A stretch of 64,000 bases of DNA from Rhodocyclaceae bacterium (GTDB lineage Bacteria; Pseudomonadota; Gammaproteobacteria; Burkholderiales; Rhodocyclaceae): assembly GCA_016791115.1 (NCBI GenBank), contig JAEUNL010000004.1, forward strand, positions 62,001-126,000. Reading direction: 5' to 3'. The position numbers and the translations under genes were made by a program. Under the pieces are notes generated by a model. The model was given only the letters and a program-made list of their open reading frames with translations. It was not told the origin of the DNA and did not search any database. Of this stretch, positions 9,498 to 17,327 are shown piece after piece. How positions within the stretch are numbered: the stretch's first letter is position 1; each line of letters opens with the position of its first letter.

Positions 9498-10328
9498 ATG
9501 CCGCCCCTCGGCCAGATTGCGGCCGACACCGCATCGCCACGCGGCAAGCACGGCACAGCCGGCCGGGATAAGCTGGTCGACGAGGAGTTGCTGCTGCTGC
9601 GCGAAGCAACCCGGCTGCTCGGCAAACCGGGCGATCCGGGTATCGCCATACGCGAGATGCTGCACCTCCTGTCGGAGCTGCTGGGCCTCAACCGGGGGCG
9701 CGTTGTGCTGCCCGATGCAGGCCGCGACACGCTGTCGATCCGCTACGCCTACGGCCTGACCGCGGCCGAGGTCGCGCTTGGCCGCTACCGCACGGGCGAA
9801 GGCGTAGCCGGCCGCGTAATGGCGACCGGCGAGATGCACGTGGTGCAGGACATCGCCGCCGAAGCCAGCGATCAACGGCAGGCTTTCGAACGCGCGGCGC
9901 GGCCGCAGGAAACGACGGCTTTCATCGCGCTGCCGATTTTCGATCCGCGCGGCGTCGCCGGCGTGCTGGCCGCACATCGCGTGCGTGGTCGCCGGCGAGC
10001 CTGCGCGGACGACGTCAGGGTGCTGGAAGCCGTGGCGACCCTGATTGGGCACCTGCTCCACCTGCAAGCGCTGACGCAACGGCTCGACGCGGGAAGAAGC
10101 GGCATGAACCGCGCCGGCGCCGTGCCCGCCCGCGAAGGCGACGCCGTGTTGCAGGCGGAAGCCGTCGAGGCACCCGGACGCATCTATCAGCGTGTCGCAG
10201 CGGGCGACCGCCAGCGCATCGAACAGGCGCTGGCGCACGCGGGCGGCAACAAGTCGCGCGCCGCCCAGATGCTGGGCCTGACGCTGCGCCAGTTCAACTA
10301 TCGCTACAAGGTGCTGGGGGTCGGCTGA
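9498..10328 (+). CDS. GAF domain protein with Fis-type HTH, NifA-like without AAA+
   Basis: 276-aa protein. Residues about 30-195 form a GAF domain with the NifA-type motif RTGEGVAGRVMATGE. Residues about 232-274 form a Fis-type helix-turn-helix (ERIEQALAHAGGNKSRAAQMLGLT-like, then LRQFNYR), closest to the C-terminal DNA-binding end of NifA-class activators. The sigma-54-interacting AAA+ domain normally between them is absent: there is no Walker A/B or GAFTGA, only a linker of about 35 residues. ATG 9498 is chosen over 9432 because AGGAG lies six bases upstream. It may act as a ligand-sensing DNA-binding or antagonist protein. No nif genes are in view. Confidence 0.75.
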   Translation: MPPLGQIAADTASPRGKHGTAGRDKLVDEELLLLREATRLLGKPGDPGIAIREMLHLLSELLGLNRGRVVLPDAGRDTLSIRYAYGLTAAEVALGRYRTGEGVAGRVMATGEMHVVQDIAAEASDQRQAFERAARPQETTAFIALPIFDPRGVAGVLAAHRVRGRRRACADDVRVLEAVATLIGHLLHLQALTQRLDAGRSGMNRAGAVPAREGDAVLQAEAVEAPGRIYQRVAAGDRQRIEQALAHAGGNKSRAAQMLGLTLRQFNYRYKVLGVG

Positions 10329-10335
10329 CGCAACG

Positions 10336-10380
10336 CCGGCCTGAAGGCGGCATGGAACGGCGATCTTCAGGCTGCCTGCC
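10336..10380 (-). repeat. Intergenic repeat element, copy A
   Basis: 45-bp segment in the gap between two convergent genes, similar on the minus strand to 36882-36957 (+) and 54625-54698 (-). The shared core reads GAAGATCG..(T)TTC.ATGC followed by a G/C-rich tail. Not a recognised family; similarity was judged by eye. Confidence 0.4.
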
Positions 10381-10397
10381 GGCGCAGCGCCGTCCCG

Positions 10398-10416
10398 CCT
10401 GCCCTGCAGGGCTGCC
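10398..10416. repeat. 19-bp motif also found at 16292-16310
   Basis: CCTGCCCTGCAGGGCTGCC. The centre GCCCTGCAGGGC is a perfect 12-base palindrome. It lies between convergent genes and could serve as a transcript-end hairpin. The second copy at 16292 differs at one base. Confidence 0.4.
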
Positions 10417-10431
10417 CACCCTGCGAAGACC

Positions 10432-12477
10432 TCACCATGCGCCTTGCAGCGACCCGGCGCTGAAGCGGCTGTCCGAAGTCACCGAGGAGATGTCGACGAA
10501 CTCGAACTGGTCCATCTGCAGCGTCTGCAACTGCGTGATCGTCGCCGCGTTCCACTGCGCACTCGGCTCGCCCTGCACGTAGAGGTTGCTTCCGATGTCG
10601 GCGACGTAGAGGCCGTAACGCTGCATGGCACGCGCGAGCGCCTGCGCCTGCGTCGTCCAGCTGGTCGGCACGACAAAGTCGCTGCGCAAGCGCAGCAGCG
10701 CGCCGAACGGGATGCCGTTGGTCGTGGCACCGCCCGCGCTGTGACGTGCCGGCCACACGTATGCGCGCGCCAGCACGCTGTCGAGGAAGGTCACCCGCAA
10801 GGCGTGGCGCACCTCGCCCGCCGAGGCTTCGTCGACGCGCGCCAGCAGCGGCAGGATCGGCAGGCCCGCCGCGTCCGACGAGGTCCAGGTATCGGGCCGC
10901 TGCTCATAACTGCGCAGGCTCCACGCCGCGGTGCTGCCCGAGGTCCACACACCGCCGACCTTGTAGCTCAGCCAGCTTTCCCACAGGCTGCAACTGCCTT
11001 GCTCGACCACCAGCACGTGGCGATCGCCGCAGGTGGCCGGATCGCCGCACGCGCCGCCTTCGAGCTTGATGCGCGTATCGAGCGGAAACGGAAAGCGCCG
11101 CTGCGCCTCGGCCACCGTGTCGCAACCGCGCTGGATAGCGTAGCCACTGCCCTGGGCGAGCGCGCAGTCGCTCTCGTCGGGAAAGCCGTTGGGGAAGATC
11201 ACGTTCGGCCATGCGGTGCTCGCCGCGGTGCCGTCGATCACGTTGTAGGGGATGCCGTAGTAATCGGCGTACTGCTGCGGGTTGTCATTCATACCCCAGT
11301 CGGCATGGAAGCGCCGCGTGGCGCCGACCGCGGCGATCCACGCCGCGTTCTGCGCATGCACCGGAAAGCGCGCCCGGTCGTCGACGCGCTGGTTGACGAT
11401 CGCCTTCTCCGGGAACATCGGGCAGCCGCCTATCGTCGGCGGCCCCGCGGCAGGTGTCGCCGCCGGCAACATCACCGCCGCAAGGTGACTTGCCGTGGTG
11501 CCATGCAACTGGTTCCAGGCACTGTCGTTGCCCCAGCGCCAGATGCCGTAAGGGCTGCCGAAATCGATCACCACGTCGTCGCGCCCGCTGGCGTCGGTGT
11601 CGACGGCGACCATGCCTTTTGCGCTGACCGCGTGCAGCCCGCTCCAGCCCGCCGTCTGGCCCCATTTCCAGATGCCGTATGCACTGCCGAAATCGATCAC
11701 CAGCGTGTCGGCATAACCGCTCCCGGTGAGATCGGCAGCGACGCCGGACTTGGCGCTGGCGCCGTGCAACGGCGTCCAGGCCTCGCCCCCGTTGTAGCGC
11801 AGCCAGATGCCGTAGCGGGTGCCGAAGTCGACGACCAGGTCGTCCTGTCCGTTGCGGTCGAGGTCGGCCTTGAGCATCCAGCGCGCCGTCGTGCCGTGGA
11901 TCGGCTGCCAGGTGGCGTTGTTCATCCAGGCCCAGATGCCGGCGCTGCCGAAATCGATCACGACGTCGCTGCGGCCGTTGTGATCGAAGTCCATGGTGAT
12001 GGCGCTTTTCGCGGTGCTGCCGTGCAGGGACACCCAAGTACCCGCGTCGCGGTAGATCCAGATGCCGTGGCTGGCACCGAAGTCGACGATCAGGTCATCG
12101 CGCCCGCTGCCGTCGATGTCCGCTGCCAGCATCCAGCTGGCGGCGGTGCCGTGCAATTGCTTCCACGTGCGGTCGTCCTGCCAGCTCCAGATGCCGATGC
12201 CGCTGCCGAAGTCGATCACCGTATCGGCCACCCCATTGCCGTTGGTGTCGGCACGCACCGCGCTCTTGTTCGGCTTGGCATGCACGCCGCTCCAGGTGCC
12301 TGTCGCCCCGGCGTATCCCCATTGGCCGTAGGCGCTGCCGAAGTCGATCAGCAGATCGCGCCCTCTGGGCGTTATCGACGATCCGGGCGGCGATGCCGTC
12401 GTCTGGGCGTGGGAAGGCTGAATGCTGGTCAGCACGAGCGCGGCAAGCGCAACGGCGGAGCAAAGGCATCGGTTCAT
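10432..12477 (-). CDS. Secreted VCBS/FG-GAP repeat protein with unknown C-terminal domain
   Basis: 681-aa exported protein. A signal peptide ends near PSHAQ (about residue 25). Residues about 38-330 hold seven repeats of about 47 aa built around a DDxVIDFGSxYGIWxW core, each with a D-x-D/N-x-(N/S)-G-x-x-D calcium-type loop (such as DTNGNGVAD and DIDGSGRDD), typical of VCBS/FG-GAP beta-propeller blades. Residues about 350-681 are a Cys- and Trp-containing domain I do not recognise, with motifs FHADWGMNDNP, DVIDGT-like segments and CGDRHVLVVEQGSCSLWE. It is probably an extracellular binding or enzymatic protein with a seven-bladed propeller. The C-terminal function is not inferable. Confidence 0.75.
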   Translation of the reverse strand: MNRCLCSAVALAALVLTSIQPSHAQTTASPPGSSITPRGRDLLIDFGSAYGQWGYAGATGTWSGVHAKPNKSAVRADTNGNGVADTVIDFGSGIGIWSWQDDRTWKQLHGTAASWMLAADIDGSGRDDLIVDFGASHGIWIYRDAGTWVSLHGSTAKSAITMDFDHNGRSDVVIDFGSAGIWAWMNNATWQPIHGTTARWMLKADLDRNGQDDLVVDFGTRYGIWLRYNGGEAWTPLHGASAKSGVAADLTGSGYADTLVIDFGSAYGIWKWGQTAGWSGLHAVSAKGMVAVDTDASGRDDVVIDFGSPYGIWRWGNDSAWNQLHGTTASHLAAVMLPAATPAAGPPTIGGCPMFPEKAIVNQRVDDRARFPVHAQNAAWIAAVGATRRFHADWGMNDNPQQYADYYGIPYNVIDGTAASTAWPNVIFPNGFPDESDCALAQGSGYAIQRGCDTVAEAQRRFPFPLDTRIKLEGGACGDPATCGDRHVLVVEQGSCSLWESWLSYKVGGVWTSGSTAAWSLRSYEQRPDTWTSSDAAGLPILPLLARVDEASAGEVRHALRVTFLDSVLARAYVWPARHSAGGATTNGIPFGALLRLRSDFVVPTSWTTQAQALARAMQRYGLYVADIGSNLYVQGEPSAQWNAATITQLQTLQMDQFEFVDISSVTSDSRFSAGSLQGAW

Positions 12478-12651
12478 GGTGAGCGGGATAGGGCGTAATC
12501 GGCGTCATCGATTCACGCCATGCAGCGATGGCGCGGGGGCGCCTACCTTACTCCGCGGCCGATGACACGAGCAAGTGTCGCCGGGTGGCGACCGCTCTGC
12601 ACGCCCCTTCGGGGCCACCGCGGGAATGGGCGAGCGATTCGTGCCGATCCG

Positions 12652-12671
12652 GCCCCGGATCCGACCGGGGC
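12652..12671. terminator. Hairpin after the ynb-like operon
   Basis: GCCCCGG (12652-12658) and CCGGGGC (12665-12671) form a perfect 7-bp stem with a 6-base loop, directly after the GGDEF gene stop on the minus strand. A second small hairpin GCCCC-TTC-GGGGC lies at 12603-12615. No T-tract. Confidence 0.45.
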
Positions 12672-12673
12672 GC

Positions 12674-13882
12674 TCAGTCGGCGAGGCTTGCCTGCGACCT
12701 GCCGCGCTGCTTGGCCTGATACATCCTGCCGTCCGCAACCACCACCAGGCCGTCGGCAGTTTCGCCATCGTCCGGACACAGCGCGTGCCCGACACTGGCA
12801 CCGACCTCGATGGCCGCCCGGCCGTCGACCGCGACCGGCGCGGCAAGCGCGGCACGGATCTTGTCCGCAACCAGCATCAGATCGCCAGCCGTGCCGACAC
12901 CGCCAACGATGACGGCAAATTCGTCGCCGCCAATCCGGGCACAGAAATCGCCGGCACGCATCATGCCATGCAAGCGATCTGCCACCACCTTCAGCACAGC
13001 ATCGCCGACGGCGTGGCCATAGCGGTCATTCACCGGCTTGAACCCGTCGAGGTCGATGATGACCAGCCCGAAGCGGTCGCCCTCGCGCTCGGCGTTGCTC
13101 AGCGCACGCTCGATCATGTCCTCGAAGTAGCGGCGGTTCGCCAGGCCGGTGAGCACGTCGTGCAGCGCCATGTGGCGTATCGCCTCCTTGGTGCGATCGT
13201 GTTCCTCGATCTCGTCGCGCAAGCGCTGGTTGAGCACGATCGCATCGATCGAGGTCTGCGAGACGCGCCGTGCCTTCACCAGCACCACCACCTGCCAGAC
13301 GAGCGAGACGCAGATTAGCAGCAGGTAGTAGTCATCGCGCCCGGCTGCGTACTCCCAGATGAAGTGGGCGGTGAGCGGCAGCAGGCTCACGGCATTGATG
13401 ACCATGTAGTACATGGGCATCACTGCATAGCCCATGGCGGCCACCATGACCATCGCCGAGACGATGATGAACAGGAAGGTGTCCTGCGCGTGGTTGCCGG
13501 TCGCCGGCGCGAGGAACGCCGCCACGCCGTAGTAGAGGGCCATCGTGGCGCCGAACGCGATGCGAACGTTGCGCAGGCGGCGGCAGTTTCCGGCGTCGAT
13601 GCCGATCCGCTTGACGTGACGCTCGAACGCCGCAACCGCGATACAAACGGCAGTAAGCGAGACGAACCATCCCGCCAGCAGGGTGACCGACACGCCGTCC
13701 CGGCGCAGCACGATGGCGATCAGCACGGCACCGATCAGGATGTTGATCATGTTGCCCGCGGCATGGCCGATGAAGATGCGCACCCGCTCAAGCTCGACGC
13801 GATCCTCGAGAGACGGCGAGGCGCTGCGCGCGCTCGTCGCGTCCGCCTCGACCAAGGGCGACGTTCCGGATCGATCTGCCAT
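12674..13882 (-). CDS. Membrane-bound diguanylate cyclase (GGDEF)
   Basis: 402-aa diguanylate cyclase that makes c-di-GMP from two GTP. About six TM helices fill residues 35-205; the GGDEF domain runs from about 225 to 395. The active-site GGDEF is intact at 318-322 (RIGGDEF). An RxxD product-inhibition site (R309-D312) lies five residues before it, so feedback control is likely. The start ATG 13882 overlaps the stop of the upstream cdsA-like gene by one base, coupling the two. Placing a cyclase last in a phospholipid operon is unusual. The long upstream extension of this frame is a shadow of the cdsA-like gene. Confidence 0.9.
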   Translation of the reverse strand: MADRSGTSPLVEADATSARSASPSLEDRVELERVRIFIGHAAGNMINILIGAVLIAIVLRRDGVSVTLLAGWFVSLTAVCIAVAAFERHVKRIGIDAGNCRRLRNVRIAFGATMALYYGVAAFLAPATGNHAQDTFLFIIVSAMVMVAAMGYAVMPMYYMVINAVSLLPLTAHFIWEYAAGRDDYYLLLICVSLVWQVVVLVKARRVSQTSIDAIVLNQRLRDEIEEHDRTKEAIRHMALHDVLTGLANRRYFEDMIERALSNAEREGDRFGLVIIDLDGFKPVNDRYGHAVGDAVLKVVADRLHGMMRAGDFCARIGGDEFAVIVGGVGTAGDLMLVADKIRAALAAPVAVDGRAAIEVGASVGHALCPDDGETADGLVVVADGRMYQAKQRGRSQASLAD

Positions 13883-14847
13883 CAGGCCACCCACCAGTAG
13901 CGCGTCAGGTGAAAGAACACCGGCGCGGCGAAGCACACCGAATCGAGCCGGTCGAGCATGCCGCCGTGACCTTCGATCATGTGCCCCCAGTCCTTCACGC
14001 CGCGGTCGCGCTTGATCGCCGACATCACCAGTCCACCGAGGAATCCCATCAGGTTGATCGCCAGCGCCATCAGCGCCGCCTGCCATGGCGCGAAGGGCGT
14101 GATCCACCACAGCGCCGCCCCGAGCGCCGTCGCCGACGCGACACCGCCGACGAAGCCTTCCACCGTCTTGGATGGCGAAAGCTGCGGCGCGATCTTGTGC
14201 CTGCCGAACAGCTTGCCCCACACGTATTGCAGCACGTCGGACGACTGCACCACGATGACGAGGAAGGCAATCAGCAACAGGTTGCGCCCTTCGAAGCCCG
14301 CAATCGGCAGCGTGAGCAGCGCGGGCACGTGCGAGATGCAATACACGCAAATCATCAGGCCCCACTGCACCTTGGAGGCGCGCTCCAGGAAATTCGCGGT
14401 TTCGCCGCCCGCCGTGGCAAGGATGGCGAGCACCAGGAAACCGTACACGGGAATGAAGATCGAATAGAGGCCGTACCACGCCATGTCGATCAGCACGTAC
14501 TGCGCCGGCAGCACGAGGTAGAAGCTCGCGGCGAGTGCGTGGTAGTCGCTGGCACGCGTCGGCATCAGGGTGATGAATTCGCGCAGCGCGAAAAACGAGA
14601 TCAGGAAGAACAGCACGATCACGCCGCGCGGCCCGAACACGAACGACAGGCCGATCACCGCCACCATCAGCCACCAGGCCTTGATGCGCGCATTGAGGTT
14701 GTCGATCACCGGATGCGGCGTGGCGAGCCCGACTTTCAGCTTGAGCACGAAGCCGATCAGCGACGCCACCAGCAGCGCGCCGCCAATGCCGCCGAACAGG
14801 GCCAGCGTCTGATCGCGAGCCGCGGGGAAGAGCATCGCATCCATCAT
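13882..14847 (-). CDS. ynbB: Phosphatidate cytidylyltransferase, YnbB-like
   Basis: 321-aa polytopic CdsA-family protein (about 8 TM helices) that would make CDP-diacylglycerol from CTP and phosphatidate. The C-terminal CDS signature is complete: SAIKRDRGVKDWG then GHGGMLDRLDS (about residues 270-300). LFGRHKIAPQLSPSKTVEGF is the conserved cytidylyltransferase loop. It resembles E. coli YnbB rather than the housekeeping CdsA, and YnbA lies in the same operon. ATG 14847 overlaps the acyltransferase stop by 4 bp (ATGA). It is probably a second, special-purpose CDP-DAG synthase. Confidence 0.85.
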   Translation of the reverse strand: MMDAMLFPAARDQTLALFGGIGGALLVASLIGFVLKLKVGLATPHPVIDNLNARIKAWWLMVAVIGLSFVFGPRGVIVLFFLISFFALREFITLMPTRASDYHALAASFYLVLPAQYVLIDMAWYGLYSIFIPVYGFLVLAILATAGGETANFLERASKVQWGLMICVYCISHVPALLTLPIAGFEGRNLLLIAFLVIVVQSSDVLQYVWGKLFGRHKIAPQLSPSKTVEGFVGGVASATALGAALWWITPFAPWQAALMALAINLMGFLGGLVMSAIKRDRGVKDWGHMIEGHGGMLDRLDSVCFAAPVFFHLTRYWWVA

Positions 14848-15467
14848 GCGGCGTGCTCCTCGGCCAGTGCGACGAGCGCCGCTCGCGTGCGCGACAGGAA
14901 ATCCTCGCGCGATTCGCCTTCGTGCAGCCGTATCGGTGCGCCGAAGCTCACGGTGCACAGTATTGGCAGCGGCAGCAGCTTGCCCTTGGGCATGACGCGC
15001 TTCAGATTGTCCAGCCACACCGGCACGAACTCGATGTCGGGGCGCGCCTGCGCAATGCGGTGGATGCCGCTCTTGAACGGCAGCAGGCCCTCCTCGACGT
15101 TGCGCGTGCCTTCGGGAAAGATGATCAGCGATGCGCCGGCGTCGATCGCGTCGACCATCACGTCGATCGGGTCGGGGCTATCGGGCTTGTGCTCGCGGTC
15201 GACCAGCACGCCGCGGAATACCTGGTGGATGATGAAGCGGCGCACGCCGCTGCGATCCCAGTAGTCGGAACCGGCCACCGGGCGTGTCATGCGGCGCAGG
15301 GCCGGCGGGAGGGACGACCAGATCAGGACGAAATCGATGTGGCTGCCGTGGTTGGCGAAGTACACACGGCGCACGCGTTCCGGCGCACAACCGCGCCAGA
15401 GGGCGCGTGCGCCGGTGATCGCCCGGGCCAGGCCGGTGATGACGAAGGCGAACAACGATGCGACCAT
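14844..15467 (-). CDS. 1-acyl-glycerol-3-phosphate acyltransferase family (PlsC-like)
   Basis: 207-aa acyltransferase of the PlsC/LPLAT superfamily. The catalytic NHxxxxD motif is NHGSHID (about residues 39-45) and the glycerol-phosphate-binding motif is FPEGTRN (about 118-124). A single N-terminal hydrophobic segment (about 3-22) probably anchors it. ATG 15467 lies 5 bp after the YnbA-like stop. The homology-free part of the frame upstream is a shadow. It sits between the two CDP-lipid genes, so it may supply phosphatidate or acylate their product. Confidence 0.87.
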   Translation of the reverse strand: MVASLFAFVITGLARAITGARALWRGCAPERVRRVYFANHGSHIDFVLIWSSLPPALRRMTRPVAGSDYWDRSGVRRFIIHQVFRGVLVDREHKPDSPDPIDVMVDAIDAGASLIIFPEGTRNVEEGLLPFKSGIHRIAQARPDIEFVPVWLDNLKRVMPKGKLLPLPILCTVSFGAPIRLHEGESREDFLSRTRAALVALAEEHAA

Positions 15468-15472
15468 CTGCG

Positions 15473-16087
15473 TCACCCGGTTACGGCTCGCGCTTCGGCG
15501 AGCCCCGCGCGCACGCGATTGACGATGGTCAGGCCGAGCAGGGCGCACAGCACGGGCATGAGCCACGCCCAGCCGGCCGGCGGCAGGCCGAGCGCAACTG
15601 CCAGCCCGAGCGCGCCGAAGACGAAGGCACGATCGCTCTTGCCCATCGGCCCATCGTAGCGACGCGTGGCGCCGACCATCAGGCCGAGTACCCCCGCATA
15701 CTCGCTGATGATTGCCAACCCGATCACCGCGCACACCCAGAGCGGCGCGAAGTGGGGCAGGAAAGCGAAGGGCAGGTAGAGCGCCGCATCGGACAATACG
15801 TCAGTCAGTTCGTTGAGGTAGGCGCCGAGCTGCGATTTCTGGCCGAACTCGCGCGCCAGCATGCCGTCGATCGCGTTCAAGCCCATGCGCAGCAGCATCC
15901 AGATCGGAATCAGCGCGAACACGAGGCGACCGTCTGCCTGCAGGCAGGCAAGCACGCCGATCGTGACCGAGACAAGGCAGGCGAGCAGTGTCACCTGGTT
16001 GGCAGTGACGTCGGCGGCGAACAGTCGCCGCACCAAAGGGCGCAGCAGCGCCTGAAAGCGCGGCTTGAGATCGTAGATCGAGGGCAT
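15473..16087 (-). CDS. ynbA: CDP-alcohol phosphatidyltransferase, YnbA-like
   Basis: 204-aa membrane protein of the CDP-alcohol phosphatidyltransferase family with about six TM helices. The motif region reads NAIDGMLAREFGQ then LGAYLNELTDVLSD, so the usual D1 and D3 metal-binding aspartates are asparagines while D2 and D4 remain. E. coli YnbA has the same two Asn in MALNALDGMLAR and ILNETGD, and also the same N-terminal IKPxFQxLLRP pattern, so this is a subfamily trait and not damage. ATG 16087 is used since the extension upstream is not homologous. First gene of a four-gene operon. The alcohol acceptor is unknown. Confidence 0.85.
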   Translation of the reverse strand: MPSIYDLKPRFQALLRPLVRRLFAADVTANQVTLLACLVSVTIGVLACLQADGRLVFALIPIWMLLRMGLNAIDGMLAREFGQKSQLGAYLNELTDVLSDAALYLPFAFLPHFAPLWVCAVIGLAIISEYAGVLGLMVGATRRYDGPMGKSDRAFVFGALGLAVALGLPPAGWAWLMPVLCALLGLTIVNRVRAGLAEARAVTG

Positions 16088-16291
16088 CAGCTGTTCTTTT
16101 TGGTTGTTCGGCGACGCAAGCCGCGCCACTTTACAACGAAAGCCGCGATCGGCGCATGCCGGCGCCGGCGTCGAAACGCCGCCCCGGCACGGGCCTGCGC
16201 GGCGCATTGACAGGCCGTCTTTGGGCACCCTGCCCCGCAGGCCGCGTGGATATTGGCGTCTGGAGCAGGCAGCCCGGAATGTGCCGATCCA

Positions 16292-16310
16292 CCTGCCTTG
16301 CAGGGCTGCC
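16292..16310. repeat. 19-bp motif, second copy
   Basis: CCTGCCTTGCAGGGCTGCC, one mismatch from 10398-10416. The following TTCGCAG also resembles the sequence downstream of the first copy (CTGCGAAG, inverted). Confidence 0.35.
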
Positions 16311-16365
16311 TTCGCAGCCACCCCCGTCAACGCCCCCCTGCCCGGTGCGGCCGAACCGGACCGCT

Positions 16366-16382
16366 CCCGCGCGCCGCGCGGG
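16366..16382. terminator. Hairpin after the enoyl-CoA hydratase-like gene
   Basis: CCCGCGC / GCGCGGG, 7-bp perfect stem with a 3-base loop, 11 bases beyond the stop on the minus strand. No T-tract. Confidence 0.4.
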
Positions 16383-16393
16383 CCGTCGTCGCC

Positions 16394-17173
16394 TCATCTC
16401 GCCTTGAATGCGGGGGACCTGCGTTCGGCGAAGGCAGCCAGTCCTTCGCGGTAGTCCTCGGTGCCCAGCCAGTCGAAACTGGCCGCCCGTTCCGCCTCCG
16501 TAAGCGGCGCGCCCTTTTGCAGCCGTCGAACCAGCCGTTTGTGCGCCCGCGCGACCAGGGGTGCGCCGGCGGCGATGCGCCGCGCGCAGGCGGCAACTTC
16601 GTCGTCGAAGGCGTCGATGTCGGCCACGCGCCCGACCAGCCCGCGCAGATGGGCTTCGGCGGCGTCGATGATGCGGCCCTCGAGCAGCAGTTCGAGGGCC
16701 GTGGCGGCACCGGCAACGCCGAGCACCATCTCGAGTTCGGCCGGTGCCATGCTGAAACCGAGTTTGTTGATCGGCGCGCCGAAGCGCGCATCCCCGGCGG
16801 CAAGCCGGATATCACAGGCGCAGGCAATCTCCAGTCCGCCACCGATGCAGGGGCCGCGAATCGCGGCCAGCGTCGGATGCAGGCAATCGCGGATGGCATG
16901 GAGCGCCGGGGCAACCCACTGCTCATGGTAGATGCGGGCGCGTTCGAGCGTATCGCGTAGCGCTGCGAATTCGCCGATGTCGCCACCGGCTGCAAAGGCT
17001 TCGCCCGCGCCACGCACGATCACGCAGCGCAGGCTGTCGTCACCGGAGAGTCCGTCGAAGGCGAGCTTGAGATCGCGCCACATCTGTGCGGTGACGGCAT
17101 TGAGCTTGCCATCGTTGGCCAGGGTGATCGTGGCGATTCCGTCGTCGCGGACGAGGTCGACACGCGCGCTCAC
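16394..17173 (-). CDS. Enoyl-CoA hydratase/isomerase family protein
   Basis: 259-aa crotonase-superfamily protein. The oxyanion-hole segments are seen as AFAAGGDIGEF (about residues 59-69) and IRGPCIGGGLEIACACDIR (about 103-121). The second catalytic glutamate position of classical hydratases appears replaced (NKLGFSMAPAELE), so hydratase activity is not assured; isomerase, decarboxylase or CoA hydrolase activity is possible. GTG 17173 with AAAGGG six bases upstream is preferred to more distal starts. It is next to the GntR regulator and the propionyl-CoA operon, so a role in short or branched acyl-CoA metabolism is plausible. Confidence 0.82.
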   Translation of the reverse strand: MSARVDLVRDDGIATITLANDGKLNAVTAQMWRDLKLAFDGLSGDDSLRCVIVRGAGEAFAAGGDIGEFAALRDTLERARIYHEQWVAPALHAIRDCLHPTLAAIRGPCIGGGLEIACACDIRLAAGDARFGAPINKLGFSMAPAELEMVLGVAGAATALELLLEGRIIDAAEAHLRGLVGRVADIDAFDDEVAACARRIAAGAPLVARAHKRLVRRLQKGAPLTEAERAASFDWLGTEDYREGLAAFAERRSPAFKAR

Positions 17174-17327
17174 GACACCGCCCTTTGCTGGTTTCGGATG
17201 CGTACGCAAAGGTGTGCCTGGCTGGCAGGCGGGAGCGCCGTCATGTGCAAGCCTCGTTGGAGGATGACGACAAGTGTAGCGGAACCCCCTGCGCATTCGT
17301 GCGTGCGCTGTCCCGCATGCCGCTTGC

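Larger units (their letters stand above)
16088..16393. other. 306-bp intergenic stretch
   Basis: No supportable gene. It should hold the promoter of the ynb-like operon, though I see no clear hexamers. It contains the second copy of the 19-bp CCTGCC.TGCAGGGCTGCC motif at 16292-16310 and, near its left-facing end, a hairpin at 16366-16382 that follows the enoyl-CoA hydratase-like gene. Confidence 0.5.

Noticed and set aside
10444..12498. 684-codon plus-strand open frame
   Set aside because: Antisense to the VCBS protein; its regular pattern only mirrors the repeats on the other strand.
16088..16393. Open frames in the gap before ynbA
   Set aside because: Cys/Pro/Arg-rich and without start signals; better seen as intergenic sequence.
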